Below the pieces are notes generated by a model that did no database searches, had not been told where the DNA came from, and was given only the letters and a program-made list of their open reading frames with translations. The translations under genes were made by a program, and so were the position numbers. This document shows positions 1 through 8,931 of a stretch of 64,000 nucleotides of DNA, in pieces. Source of the DNA: Campylobacteraceae bacterium. GTDB lineage: Bacteria; Campylobacterota; Campylobacteria; Campylobacterales; Campylobacteraceae. Position 1 is the first letter of the stretch; each line of letters begins with the position of its first letter. Where the stretch lies: NCBI GenBank assembly GCA_900753405.1, contig CAADYZ010000013.1, positions 1 through 64,000 on the forward strand, written 5' to 3'.

Positions 1-268
1 AAGCTCGGTGTGGATGCCGATTTTGGCGTGGATGCTTTCGCATTCAAAAACGCCGACTCCAAGCTTTAAGCCCCCCCCCAACATCCAGCGGCTTGCAAAT
101 CTCGGTGTAGCTTGTGAGCAGTTTTGAGTCGTTTAAGGCTCTTGTTTGCGGCGTTTGCACAAAGACGATGTTAGGAAAAATTTGTGTCAAAAGCTCTTTG
201 AACGAGTCAAGCTCAAAGCCGTTGTTGGTGAAAGTTTGTGTCATCTCGTGTGTGTTTAGTGGTTTCAT
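1..268 (-). CDS. Phase-variable restriction-modification protein, N-terminal part, frame-shifted (partial)
   Basis: The frame from ATG 268 gives 74 residues and stops at 44, just after a run of nine G (minus strand). With eight or eleven G the frame continues through LKLGVGVFECES and stays open to the window edge, so the gene is off at G9 and probably much longer. The interrupted region, PLDVGGG then VFECES, resembles the D...ExE/K arrangement of an N-terminal nuclease domain, as in the other G-tract gene at 20757; this is an inference from a short piece. The start overlaps the stop of the upstream helicase gene as ATGA, so the two are translationally coupled. A methyltransferase or type IIG-like enzyme partnered with the helicase is the best guess. 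Confidence 0.5.
71..79 (-). repeat. G9 homopolymer tract in coding frame
   Basis: Nine consecutive C on the plus strand (G on the coding strand) lie within codons of the gene ending at the left edge. Loss of one base (or gain of two) joins the two halves in frame. Poly-G tracts are the usual slipped-strand phase-variation elements in Campylobacter. Confidence 0.85.
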
Positions 269-3200
269 TTTTTATCCTTGTTAAAACTGCTTAGTAAAAG
301 CTGAATTTGAGGTTTTAAATCCGCTGGCGTGAGGCGTTGTGCTTGGTTGTGGCTGCCGACTTTCTTGCAGGTTTGCCAAATTTCTTGGTAGTCCTCTGGC
401 ATTTTGGCGTTGGTGATCTCTTTGGCGAGGTTTGCCAAAGTGCCGTTGTCTAAAACCCGCACGATCAACCCTTTTTGCTCCTCATCAAGCCCAAAATGCG
501 GCGGTAGATGTAGAATTTTGTTTCTTGCTGTTTGCACTTTTTGGTTAGAGGATTTTTCTGCCGTTAAGCCCACCTCAAAAAGCGTCTGGTTGCTCTCTTG
601 AAACTGCCCTTGCTCTTCGTGAAAACGCAAAATCTGCTTAACCGCGTTGTAGTGGCTGGCTAGTTGGCTCTGGCTTGGGGCGAGCGTTTTGCTGTTTAGT
701 TTGGATTTTAGGTAGCTTGCCACCTTCACAAAGTCGCTTTGCGTCACGCCGTTTTCGTAGGTGTAGAAAAAGTTGTTGCCTGCGGTGTTTTTGATGTAGC
801 AAAGGGTTGTTTGCGGCGAGGTGATGAACGCGCGTGACTTTGGCTTTAAGGCTTTGAGCCGCTCGAATTCTTCGCGGTTGTTGTGGTAGAGTTTTTTGAT
901 GTCGTTTAAAAACGGCGTTTGCGGGTCGGCGTCTTTGTCCTCTTGCGTGACTAAGCGGAAGAGTTGTTGCGTGCCGACCTCTTCGTTGATGTCGTAGATC
1001 GCGCTGTCCTCGCCAAAAGTGAAGTGGAAACTTTGTAGCTTTTGGTAGGCTGTTGCGTTGTAGTTTAGGATCGTGTCGCCGATGTCGCTTGGTTTGAAGT
1101 TGTAGATGTAAATAGACTCGAATTTCGTGCCGATGCGGTTGATGCGTCCTAAGCGTTGCATTAGCCTTGTGGCGCTCCACGGGCTGTCGTAGTTGATGAT
1201 GATGTTTGAGCGGTGGAGATTCACGCCCTCTGCGAGCGTGTCGGTAGTGACGAGAATTTGCAGGCTGTCTTCTTGGTCTTTTGTTGGGAAGTTTGCGTCA
1301 AAGTTTGCTTTCAACTCGTCAGCTTTGGCGTCTCGGTTGCTAGCGTTGATGTTGATGACTTTACTGCCAAAAACCTTTTCAAGCCGCTCGTAAAGGTAGT
1401 CGGCTGTCGTGGTCGCTTCGGTGAAGATGACGACTTTTTTGTCTCCAAATTCTTTAAGCTGCTCTAAAAGTTTTTCAAATTTGGCGTCTTTTTTGACTTT
1501 TTCGTAACTTGCGAGCATATTTTTCAGCGTTTGCAAGTCGCTTTGAAGCTTGTCTTCATACCCTGGCACAAAGTCCTCTGGGGCAAGCTCAAACGCCTTG
1601 CCTTTACTAATGTAGTCGTCAAGCAAACCCTCGTCTTCTAAAACATCGTCATAAAACTTGTAGCGGTCGGTTAATTTTTTTGGCACGGCGACTCGCCCCT
1701 CTTTAAACATCTTCAAAAAAGCTTCGTAAGACTGGATCTGCACCCTTAGCGTGCTTTTAAACGCGCAAAAACTTGACTCCAAGCGTTTAAACAAAAGCGT
1801 TTGGATCAAACCTTTGAGGCTTTCGGCGGTTTTAAATGACCTTTGCGAGCCCTCTTTGTTGCCGTATGCTTTGTCAAATTTGACTTGTCCGCTTGGCGTT
1901 AAGTTTGGGTAGATGAGGTAGCGGGCGTAGCTTAGCGCACCGAATTCTCCAAACTCCCTAAGCTCTGGGTTAAGAGCGTAAATCGTGTCAAAGACGATGT
2001 TTTTGGTTTTTGGCTCAAAGCTGTAAAGCAACTCTTGCGGAGGGGTGATTTTAGGAAAGGTGATACCAAGTTCTTTGAGGTTTTGCGCGAAAGTTTCGGT
2101 CTGCTCGATGTCCGTGCGCGTCCTTCGCACCATCACATATCGCAAAAGTTTGTCACGGATCTCGTTTGAAATTTCTTGCAGTTTTTTGCTGCATTCTTCA
2201 TTTAACTTGCGGTCGCCATCTTCAAAACTCTTTTTTAATAGGCTTTTGAGTGACTCAAAACTGCTAATCCACGGCTGAAATGCTTTTTCTAGGTTTGTGA
2301 TACTCTCAATGTGCGAGTTAGTTTTGTCTTGAAAGAGGCAAATTTGATTTAGGATGTCGCGTGGCGAGTTTCTCTGTGGCGTGGCTGAGAGCAAGGCGAC
2401 TTTTTTTCTCTCGCCTTTTCTAGTTGGAATTTTACAAAAGTTTTGCGTCTCGTTAAACCTGTCTGAGTCTGTGCTACTGAGGTTGTGGCTTTCGTCAATG
2501 ATGACAAAATCGTAGTCGGCTGCTCTTTTTTGTTCGTGTTTTAGCATATCATAACTCACAACTTTTCGGTGGTTAAGCTTGACTAATTCAAAGTGATTCT
2601 CCCAGTTTGCTTTGAGTGCGGCGGGGCAGATGACGATGGCTTTAAAGTCTTCGTTTTGCATTTCAAGCTTTTTGGCGATGATGCTTGCAATTAGCGTTTT
2701 GCCAAGCCCCACGACATCGCTTAGAAAAAAGCCGTTGTATTTTTCAAGCTTTTCAAGCCCTTCGCTAATGGCGGCGAGTTGGTAGTCTGGCTGCTTAAAA
2801 CCACTTGGAAAAAACCCTCTGAGGCTGTTGTCGATCTTGATCCTACTCTCGCCAAAATACTCCATCAACAGCTTGTAGTAGATCTCCTCTGCGCTGCACT
2901 CTTTAAGGTAGCTTTGCTCTTTAATCTTGCTTTCGATCTCCTCAACCTGCCTTGTTACATCACCCTCTTCTAAAAGCGGCACCGCCTCCTCCCAAAGCCC
3001 CTTAAATTCGCACAACGCAAAATGCACATCATCTCTTTGCTGACTCTCCAAGTTAAACTCGTAGTTTTTCTGCAAACCCGACTCACTCAAATTCGAACTC
3101 CCCACAAAAAGCGTGCCGTTAAAATGCGGCGAATTTGTGCTTTTTGAACGCAATGGCTTCTCAGCAAAAATATAGAATTTCGCGTGTGTGCTGTGGTTTT

Positions 3201-3681
3201 TGACGATGCGGATTTGCAGTTTTTGGCTTTTTAGCGCGTCAATTAAACTCGCAAAACTCTCCTCGACAAACTCGGCGTATTCAGCGTTGTTTAGATCCTC
3301 GCTTTGCTGGGCGAAAAAGGCGTTTTTGTAGGCGGTTAAAAGAGAGTTTGCAAGCTCTTGGTTGTGCGGGTTGCTCGCCGCCTCGCTTGCTTGCTTGGCG
3401 AATTTGTCCGCTTCGATGCCAACTAGGAGTTTGATGCTCTTAAACTGCTCGATTTTACGCGGGTTTTCTTTCGGACAAAGAAGACTCCACAACTGCTTAA
3501 AGCCGCTCACTCGGAAAAATCCGATCAAAAAATAAAGCCCCTCCACACTTGGCTTTTGCAAAATGTCGCTAAATCTGTTTAAAAGCGTGTTTGGGTCGGT
3601 GTTGTTGGTAAATTTTGAACTGCTCGGTCTTGGCGTCTGGCTTAGGAGGTCGAAAATTTCGTCTTGAAAATGCGGTGTCAT
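265..3681 (-). CDS. PLD-family nuclease fused to superfamily II (SNF2-like) helicase
   Basis: The protein has 1138 residues. An N-terminal phospholipase-D-type domain shows HAK at 166-168 and GSSN at 194-197, the HKD-like nuclease signature. A helicase core follows: Walker A GLGKT near 325, DESH at 396-399, LSATP at 431-435, TTDTLAEGVNL near 812 and QRLGRINRIG near 842. This arrangement is known from NTP-dependent restriction enzymes and related defence helicases, where the PLD domain cuts and the helicase translocates on DNA. It overlaps the downstream, phase-variable restriction-modification gene by four bases, suggesting one operon and one system. If the partner supplies methylation or specificity, slippage in its G tract would switch the whole system. 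The exact restriction class cannot be decided here. Confidence 0.8.
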   Translation of the reverse strand: MTPHFQDEIFDLLSQTPRPSSSKFTNNTDPNTLLNRFSDILQKPSVEGLYFLIGFFRVSGFKQLWSLLCPKENPRKIEQFKSIKLLVGIEADKFAKQASEAASNPHNQELANSLLTAYKNAFFAQQSEDLNNAEYAEFVEESFASLIDALKSQKLQIRIVKNHSTHAKFYIFAEKPLRSKSTNSPHFNGTLFVGSSNLSESGLQKNYEFNLESQQRDDVHFALCEFKGLWEEAVPLLEEGDVTRQVEEIESKIKEQSYLKECSAEEIYYKLLMEYFGESRIKIDNSLRGFFPSGFKQPDYQLAAISEGLEKLEKYNGFFLSDVVGLGKTLIASIIAKKLEMQNEDFKAIVICPAALKANWENHFELVKLNHRKVVSYDMLKHEQKRAADYDFVIIDESHNLSSTDSDRFNETQNFCKIPTRKGERKKVALLSATPQRNSPRDILNQICLFQDKTNSHIESITNLEKAFQPWISSFESLKSLLKKSFEDGDRKLNEECSKKLQEISNEIRDKLLRYVMVRRTRTDIEQTETFAQNLKELGITFPKITPPQELLYSFEPKTKNIVFDTIYALNPELREFGEFGALSYARYLIYPNLTPSGQVKFDKAYGNKEGSQRSFKTAESLKGLIQTLLFKRLESSFCAFKSTLRVQIQSYEAFLKMFKEGRVAVPKKLTDRYKFYDDVLEDEGLLDDYISKGKAFELAPEDFVPGYEDKLQSDLQTLKNMLASYEKVKKDAKFEKLLEQLKEFGDKKVVIFTEATTTADYLYERLEKVFGSKVININASNRDAKADELKANFDANFPTKDQEDSLQILVTTDTLAEGVNLHRSNIIINYDSPWSATRLMQRLGRINRIGTKFESIYIYNFKPSDIGDTILNYNATAYQKLQSFHFTFGEDSAIYDINEEVGTQQLFRLVTQEDKDADPQTPFLNDIKKLYHNNREEFERLKALKPKSRAFITSPQTTLCYIKNTAGNNFFYTYENGVTQSDFVKVASYLKSKLNSKTLAPSQSQLASHYNAVKQILRFHEEQGQFQESNQTLFEVGLTAEKSSNQKVQTARNKILHLPPHFGLDEEQKGLIVRVLDNGTLANLAKEITNAKMPEDYQEIWQTCKKVGSHNQAQRLTPADLKPQIQLLLSSFNKDKK

Positions 3682-3750
3682 ATCCTACCTTTTGCGAGTT
3701 AAATAAAGGTAGGATTTTAGCGTTTTAAGCTTATTTAATGGCAAAATTTT

Positions 3751-3787
3751 GCAAAAATCAAATTTGAATTTCAAATTCGGTTTTTGC
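3751..3787. repeat. Inverted pair of the dispersed palindromic motif
   Basis: Arms 3751-3767 and 3771-3787 pair over 17 bases with two wobble positions. The pair fills the gap between the glycosyltransferase stop and the helicase start, where it could act as a terminator-like hairpin. Confidence 0.65.
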
Positions 3788-3795
3788 AAAAAAAA

Positions 3796-4986
3796 TTAGC
3801 GTTTTCTTGGCGTGTGTTTTAGCAAAAATAACGCCAGTTTTGGGCAAACACAGAGTAAAAGTGCAAGAATTTTGCCTTTAAACGCCATTTGGCTTTTGAA
3901 AATGTAGCCCAGCTCGCTTCGCAAAAGCCGCAAACTACGGCGTTTCTCTTGTTTGCTAAAACTCTCGCCCATCAACGCCATATACGCACCAATGAGCGCA
4001 AGCCTGCAACGCTTCATCTGCGTAAAAAGCCCATTAAGCGACGGCAAATCTTGCAGTAAAGTAGAAATTTTTTCGTAATTTTCTTCTAAGCATTGCAAAT
4101 GTTTTGGCGTGTATGTGTGGCTCATCGAGCCTTGGTGTCGTACATAAGCGTAGCAAATCTTATCGCTTTTAACCACGCGCGAGGCTTTAAGCCCAATGGC
4201 TACATTCATCACAAAATCCTCCGCCAAGCCGTAAGCAGTCGGAGTTTTTTCTAACGCCGCTACAAGCTTTTTGCTAAACAGCTTCGCCCACGGCATAGCG
4301 TAAGGCGTGAAGTTTAGCTCGGCTAAAAATAGGTCTTGGAGGTAGTCTTGCGGGCTTTGCCAAACCTTGACGCTAAAAGGCTTTTGCGCCAAACTCTTTG
4401 GCTGGCAAAACTCGCTCACTTCAACGACCTCAAACTCGCAACAAGAAATGTCGCTTTTGTAAGTCAAAGCAAGCTCTAAGAGATGCGAAAACAACTCGCC
4501 ACTAAAATAATCATCCTGATCCACAAACCCAACCCACTCGCCATTTGCGGCTTTTAGCCCCGCCTTTCTTGCCGCGTCTGCGCCCGCGTTTGGCTGCGTC
4601 AAAACCCTAAACCGCAAGTCGTTTTGGCTAAGTCGCACGGCAGTTTCAAAAGTCGCGTCACTACTGCCGTCATCAACTAAAATAAACTCGATGTTTCGCA
4701 GAGTTTGCGCTTTTAGACACTCGACTAACCGCGGCAAAAACCTCTCCGCGTTGTAAAGCGGGGCGATGACGCTAACAAGCGGCGTTTTGGTGGTTTGCTC
4801 GTTGGTTGGCGGTGTTGATGGATTTAGCATAGTCTGTTTTTTGCCGTGCGAAGTTGCAAAATTTTGCGGTGAAGCTTTGGCTGCCTCGCCGCTTTTGTGG
4901 TGGCAAAAACCGCTTTTTTCTACATCAAATTCGGTTTTTGCAAATTTTGTGTTACTAAGCTTTAAATCTCTCTCTCTCTCTCTCAT
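3796..4986 (-). CDS. Family 2 glycosyltransferase, phase-variable N-terminus
   Basis: This 396-residue protein carries the GT-A fold of family 2 transferases: VSVIAPLYN near 71, VDDGSSD at 104-110 and DQDD at 156-159, which bind the nucleotide sugar and metal. It probably adds a sugar to a surface glycan at the inner face of the membrane. The start at 4986 has a strong ribosome site (AAGGAG, six bases upstream). Codons 2-7 are a (GA)9 dinucleotide repeat encoding RERERD, so a change of one unit frameshifts the gene from codon 2. The catalytic domain starts near residue 70; residues 1-55 look like added sequence and include the dispersed-motif peptide AKTEFD. A second Met at 53 lacks a ribosome site. 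It is in frame (on) as read. Confidence 0.85.
   Translation of the reverse strand: MRERERDLKLSNTKFAKTEFDVEKSGFCHHKSGEAAKASPQNFATSHGKKQTMLNPSTPPTNEQTTKTPLVSVIAPLYNAERFLPRLVECLKAQTLRNIEFILVDDGSSDATFETAVRLSQNDLRFRVLTQPNAGADAARKAGLKAANGEWVGFVDQDDYFSGELFSHLLELALTYKSDISCCEFEVVEVSEFCQPKSLAQKPFSVKVWQSPQDYLQDLFLAELNFTPYAMPWAKLFSKKLVAALEKTPTAYGLAEDFVMNVAIGLKASRVVKSDKICYAYVRHQGSMSHTYTPKHLQCLEENYEKISTLLQDLPSLNGLFTQMKRCRLALIGAYMALMGESFSKQEKRRSLRLLRSELGYIFKSQMAFKGKILALLLCVCPKLALFLLKHTPRKR
4967..4984 (-). repeat. (GA)9 dinucleotide repeat at start of glycosyltransferase gene
   Basis: Nine TC units on the plus strand read as GA units directly after the AT of the start codon. Slippage by one or two units would abolish full-length translation, which suggests on/off switching. 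Confidence 0.8.
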
Positions 4987-5002
4987 TTTTTCTCCTTAAA
5001 TT

Positions 5003-8000
5003 TTACTTAAAAAACTCGACCGCGTTTTTAAACATCGTCAAGTCATAACCCTCAAAATCCTCCGCAAAGCCAGAGTTTTTAAACCCGCCTCGCTCAATGT
5101 GCGACATCCGCCCAAAAACGCGTCCGTCTTCGCTGCAAATTCCCTCGACCGCGTGAAGCGAGCCGTTCGGGTTCGCGCCCGTGTAAAGCGAGCAAATCTG
5201 CCCGTTGCTAAGCAGTTTGTCAAACTCGCTCTGCTGGCAAACAAACCGCCCTTCGCCGTGTGAGATGCTAGCCCGTCTTAGCCCGCTCGCCCCTTTTAGC
5301 CAGACGCTGCGGTTTGGCAAAATTTCAAGCGTCACAAGCCGCGACTGGTGGCGGGCAATGTCGTTAAAAGTCAGCGTTGGTGCGGTCGGGCTTTGCGGTT
5401 TAATCTCGCCGTAAGGCAGGAGACCGAGTTTGATGAGGGCTTGGAAGCCGTTGCAAATTCCGCCGATGAGTCCGCCGTTTGCAAGAAGCGTTTTGCTCGC
5501 CTCGCAGAGTGCTTGCGTGCGGAAAAATGCGGTGATGAATTTGGCTGAACCGTCTGGCTCGTCCGCGCCGCTAAAACCACCCGGGATGAAGAGAATTTGC
5601 GCCTCTTTGAGCTTGGCGGCAAACTCTTCAACGCTGCGTTTTAGCGCGTCAATGGTCATATTTTTCACCAAGAAGATCTCCGCCTCGCCACCAAATTCCT
5701 TAAAGACTTTTTGCGTGTCAAACTCGCAGTTTGTGCCAAAAAACGCAGGGATCAAAACGCGAGGTTTTGCGACCCTAACCGCAGGCGAAGGAGTTGCGAA
5801 ATTCAAATTTGGTTTTTGCAAATTTGGTGACAAACTTTTCTGCGGTGAAACGAAAATCTCCTCTTCGCAAAGCGGCTTAACTGAGGTTTTGTAAAGAGGC
5901 TCAAACGGCGACTGCCACGCGTACGCAAGGCTTTTTAGGCTAGCACTTTGGCTGCCAAGTTTGACGCTTTGTGCGGCAGTCGTGTGCCCTAAAACGCGCG
6001 CTTTGACAAGGCGGTTTTCAAGCAGCTCTTTAAGCTCGCTCACCCCAGCGTCCGCGCTGATCTCAACCATGATCGCCACCTTCTTTTGCGCAAAAATCTC
6101 CTCGCTACTAAACGCGCCGTCAAACTCAAAGCCAACGCCGTTGCCAAACGCCATTTTCGCCACACTCTCAGCCAAATTGCGGCTCACGCTCGCACTTAGC
6201 ACAACGCCACTTTGATTAAGCCTCTCAAAAACCGCTAAAAGCGCGTCAAAGTCACGCTCGCTAAGCGAATTTAGCTCGCCGCTCTCGCCCTCTTTGAGCC
6301 TTGCTTCAACCAGCCACACCGCCGAGCCAGCGCGCTTGAACTCCACGCTCACCGCCTCGCCCGCAGCGCCCACGCCAACGGCAAAAGCGGCGATTGTCGG
6401 CGGGACATCAAACTCGCCAAAGTGCGTTTTAAAAGTCCCGCTCATACTATCCTTCCCGCCGATCGCGCCAACGCCGATGTCAAGCTGAGCTTTTTGCGCA
6501 CCAAGAAGTGCCGCGCCAACGCGACTCCATCGCCTTTGGCTTTGCGCGTCTGCTCCGCTGCCAAGTGAAGCAAAATACTCCTGCAAACTTAGCCACAAAA
6601 ACTCCCGCCTAGCCCCAGCCACAACGGCTTTTGCGACCGCGCTTACAACAGCGTAAAACCCGCCTTCAAACTCGTCTTTGTTCGTCAAATTCACATCCAC
6701 ACCCAGTGCAGCAAAAACCGCCGTCTCGCGCTCTTTTTGTGTCAAATTCGAATTTGACAACTCCTTGCCAGCCGCCTTTAAAACCTCGCCAAAGTCGCTG
6801 CTTTGCAGGCTCAAACCGCCCTCGTCAAACCGCGGCAGCCTAAACACCGCGCAGTCTTGCTCACTTAGGACAAACTTGCCGCCAAAGGGCGCGAAAATTG
6901 TGCTTGCTCCAACGCTGAAATCAAACCGCTCAACCAGCCCTTTCACGCTTGCGACATTCTCACTGCTCATCAACCTCGTGTAGTTTTGCGCAAAATCCTC
7001 TGTTGCGTCAAACTCAAAGCCCTCTTGCGCCGCAAAATCGCAGTTCCAAACCGCTTTTGCCGCCTCGCTAGAAGTTGCAAAAACCAAATTTGAGTCAAAC
7101 TTCACAGCGCGTTTTGCGCCGTTTTTGTCCAAAAACTCGCGATCGATCTCAACCACAACCTCGCCCTTATGTTTCATCACCACCGCCTGACGCGCAGTGA
7201 CTTTGGCGACAACTTTTGCTTCCAAATCCTCCTCTTCGCACAGCCGCAAAAACTCCGCCGCGTCTGAGCCAGCCACCATAGCCGCCATCCTCTCTTGACT
7301 CTCACTCAAAGCAAGTGCAGTCGCGTCAAGCCCGCTTCGTTTTGTGCGAATTTCGTCTAGGCTAATCTCCACGCCGCCCGCTAGCTCGCCAACTGCCACG
7401 CTCACACCGCCCGCACCAAAGTCGTTGCAACGCTTAATCAGCCTTGTGACAGCGCTTTTGCGGAAAAGGCGTTGAATTTTTCGCTCCATAGGCGCGTTGC
7501 CCTTTTGCACCTCAGCAGTCGCGTTTTGCGTGCTTGACTCATCGTGCGTTTTTGAAGACCCTGTCGCTCCGCCCACGCCGTCTGCGCCCGTGCGTCCGCC
7601 AAGAAGCACCACGACATCGCCCTCTTTTGGCTCACATCTTACAACCGCGTCTGCGTTTGCCACCGCCAAAACTCCGCCCATCTCAAACCTCTTTGCCGCA
7701 AAGCCAGGGTGGTAAATTTCTTTCACCAAAGGCGTTGCAACGCCGATTTGGTTGCCGTAACTTGAAAACCCAGCCGCCGCGTTAAGACAAATTTGCGTTT
7801 GCGTGAGTTTTGACGCAAAAGCTTGTTTTAACACCGCGTCATTTTCTTTTACGCCGACTGCGCCGTTTAGTGGGTTTGCTGCGCCGCTTAGCCGCACGCC
7901 GCCAAAGACATACGCCCGTCCGCTAAGCGGGTCGCGGATCGCCCCGCCAAGGCAGGTTGCCGCCCCACCAAAAGGCTCGATCTCCGTTGGATGGTTGTGC

Positions 8001-8899
8001 GTCTCGTTTTTAAACATCAAAAGCTGCTCGCCCACACGCACGCTACACGCGTTGATCTCCTCGCTTTCGTCCAAGTTTTTCAAAATTCCTTGTTTTTTCA
8101 GCCATTTTGGAGCAATAGTCGCCATATCCATCAGCGTCACACTCTTTTTCACGCCAAGTTTTTCACGCAACGCCAAATACTCCTCAAACGCCGCTGCCAC
8201 CGCGCTTTTTGGCGCGAAATTTAGCCCGACAAGCTCGGTGTTAAAGGTCGTGTGACGGCAGTGGTCACTCCAATATGTGTCTAAAACTTTGATCTCCGTA
8301 ATGGTTGGGTTTCTTCTTTTTTGGCGGAAATATTCTTGTGCTAAAAGCAGGTCAGCAAGACTCATCGCAAGCCCGCGACTTTTCAAAAACTGGCTCAAAC
8401 CGCCCTCGCTAAGCTCGCAAAACCCCTCCAAAACCTCGACTTTTCCACTCACACAAGGTGCGCTAAAATCCTCTTGTAAATCCGCGTCAAACTCAACGCT
8501 ATCAACAGGGTTAATCAACACTTGCTTGATCCTCTCGCGCAAACTTTCGTCCCCCACAAAGCGGTAAATTTTCGCGGTGCGAATTTTTGGCGTCTGCTGC
8601 GTGATCATCTCCACGCACTTCACTGCCGAGTCCGCCCGAGCGTCAAACTGCGCAAGGCTGAGTGCAACGCCGATTTCAAATTCGTTTTTAGCAAGTGGTG
8701 GATTGCTCGTGAAAACCTCGTCTAAATTCGCCTCGCTAAAAACGCCATTAACGCAACGCGCCAACTCCTTCTCGCCAAGCCCTTCAACGCGGTAGAAGTT
8801 GTAGATTTTCACCTCCAACTCAACACCAATGCTCTCTTTCAACTGCGCTTTTAGCCCGCTCGCCTCAACATCAAATAGCTTTTTAACCCAAAGTTTCAT
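5003..8899 (-). CDS. purL: Phosphoribosylformylglycinamidine synthase, large single-chain type
   Basis: The enzyme makes FGAM from FGAR, glutamine and ATP in purine synthesis. At about 1298 residues it is the fused form with a C-terminal glutaminase. Visible motifs are ETHNHPTEIEPFGGAATC and GGKDSMSG in the synthetase halves and GGICNGFQ (nucleophile Cys) plus SHGEGRF in the glutaminase. I chose ATG 8899 over the upstream GTG 8905 because GGAG lies five bases before the ATG and overlaps the GTG. Campylobacter jejuni has separate short PurL, PurQ and PurS, so the long form is unexpected; the GGFSGADEPDGS motif resembles the Clostridia/Bacteroidetes long type more than the gamma-proteobacterial one. 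Dispersed-motif sequence encodes the patches NSNLTQK, SNLVFAT and KPNLNFAT in linkers. Confidence 0.95.
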   Translation of the reverse strand: MKLWVKKLFDVEASGLKAQLKESIGVELEVKIYNFYRVEGLGEKELARCVNGVFSEANLDEVFTSNPPLAKNEFEIGVALSLAQFDARADSAVKCVEMITQQTPKIRTAKIYRFVGDESLRERIKQVLINPVDSVEFDADLQEDFSAPCVSGKVEVLEGFCELSEGGLSQFLKSRGLAMSLADLLLAQEYFRQKRRNPTITEIKVLDTYWSDHCRHTTFNTELVGLNFAPKSAVAAAFEEYLALREKLGVKKSVTLMDMATIAPKWLKKQGILKNLDESEEINACSVRVGEQLLMFKNETHNHPTEIEPFGGAATCLGGAIRDPLSGRAYVFGGVRLSGAANPLNGAVGVKENDAVLKQAFASKLTQTQICLNAAAGFSSYGNQIGVATPLVKEIYHPGFAAKRFEMGGVLAVANADAVVRCEPKEGDVVVLLGGRTGADGVGGATGSSKTHDESSTQNATAEVQKGNAPMERKIQRLFRKSAVTRLIKRCNDFGAGGVSVAVGELAGGVEISLDEIRTKRSGLDATALALSESQERMAAMVAGSDAAEFLRLCEEEDLEAKVVAKVTARQAVVMKHKGEVVVEIDREFLDKNGAKRAVKFDSNLVFATSSEAAKAVWNCDFAAQEGFEFDATEDFAQNYTRLMSSENVASVKGLVERFDFSVGASTIFAPFGGKFVLSEQDCAVFRLPRFDEGGLSLQSSDFGEVLKAAGKELSNSNLTQKERETAVFAALGVDVNLTNKDEFEGGFYAVVSAVAKAVVAGARREFLWLSLQEYFASLGSGADAQSQRRWSRVGAALLGAQKAQLDIGVGAIGGKDSMSGTFKTHFGEFDVPPTIAAFAVGVGAAGEAVSVEFKRAGSAVWLVEARLKEGESGELNSLSERDFDALLAVFERLNQSGVVLSASVSRNLAESVAKMAFGNGVGFEFDGAFSSEEIFAQKKVAIMVEISADAGVSELKELLENRLVKARVLGHTTAAQSVKLGSQSASLKSLAYAWQSPFEPLYKTSVKPLCEEEIFVSPQKSLSPNLQKPNLNFATPSPAVRVAKPRVLIPAFFGTNCEFDTQKVFKEFGGEAEIFLVKNMTIDALKRSVEEFAAKLKEAQILFIPGGFSGADEPDGSAKFITAFFRTQALCEASKTLLANGGLIGGICNGFQALIKLGLLPYGEIKPQSPTAPTLTFNDIARHQSRLVTLEILPNRSVWLKGASGLRRASISHGEGRFVCQQSEFDKLLSNGQICSLYTGANPNGSLHAVEGICSEDGRVFGRMSHIERGGFKNSGFAEDFEGYDLTMFKNAVEFFK

Positions 8900-8931
8900 T
8901 TGCACTCCATTGAAGAATTTTTGATATAGTA

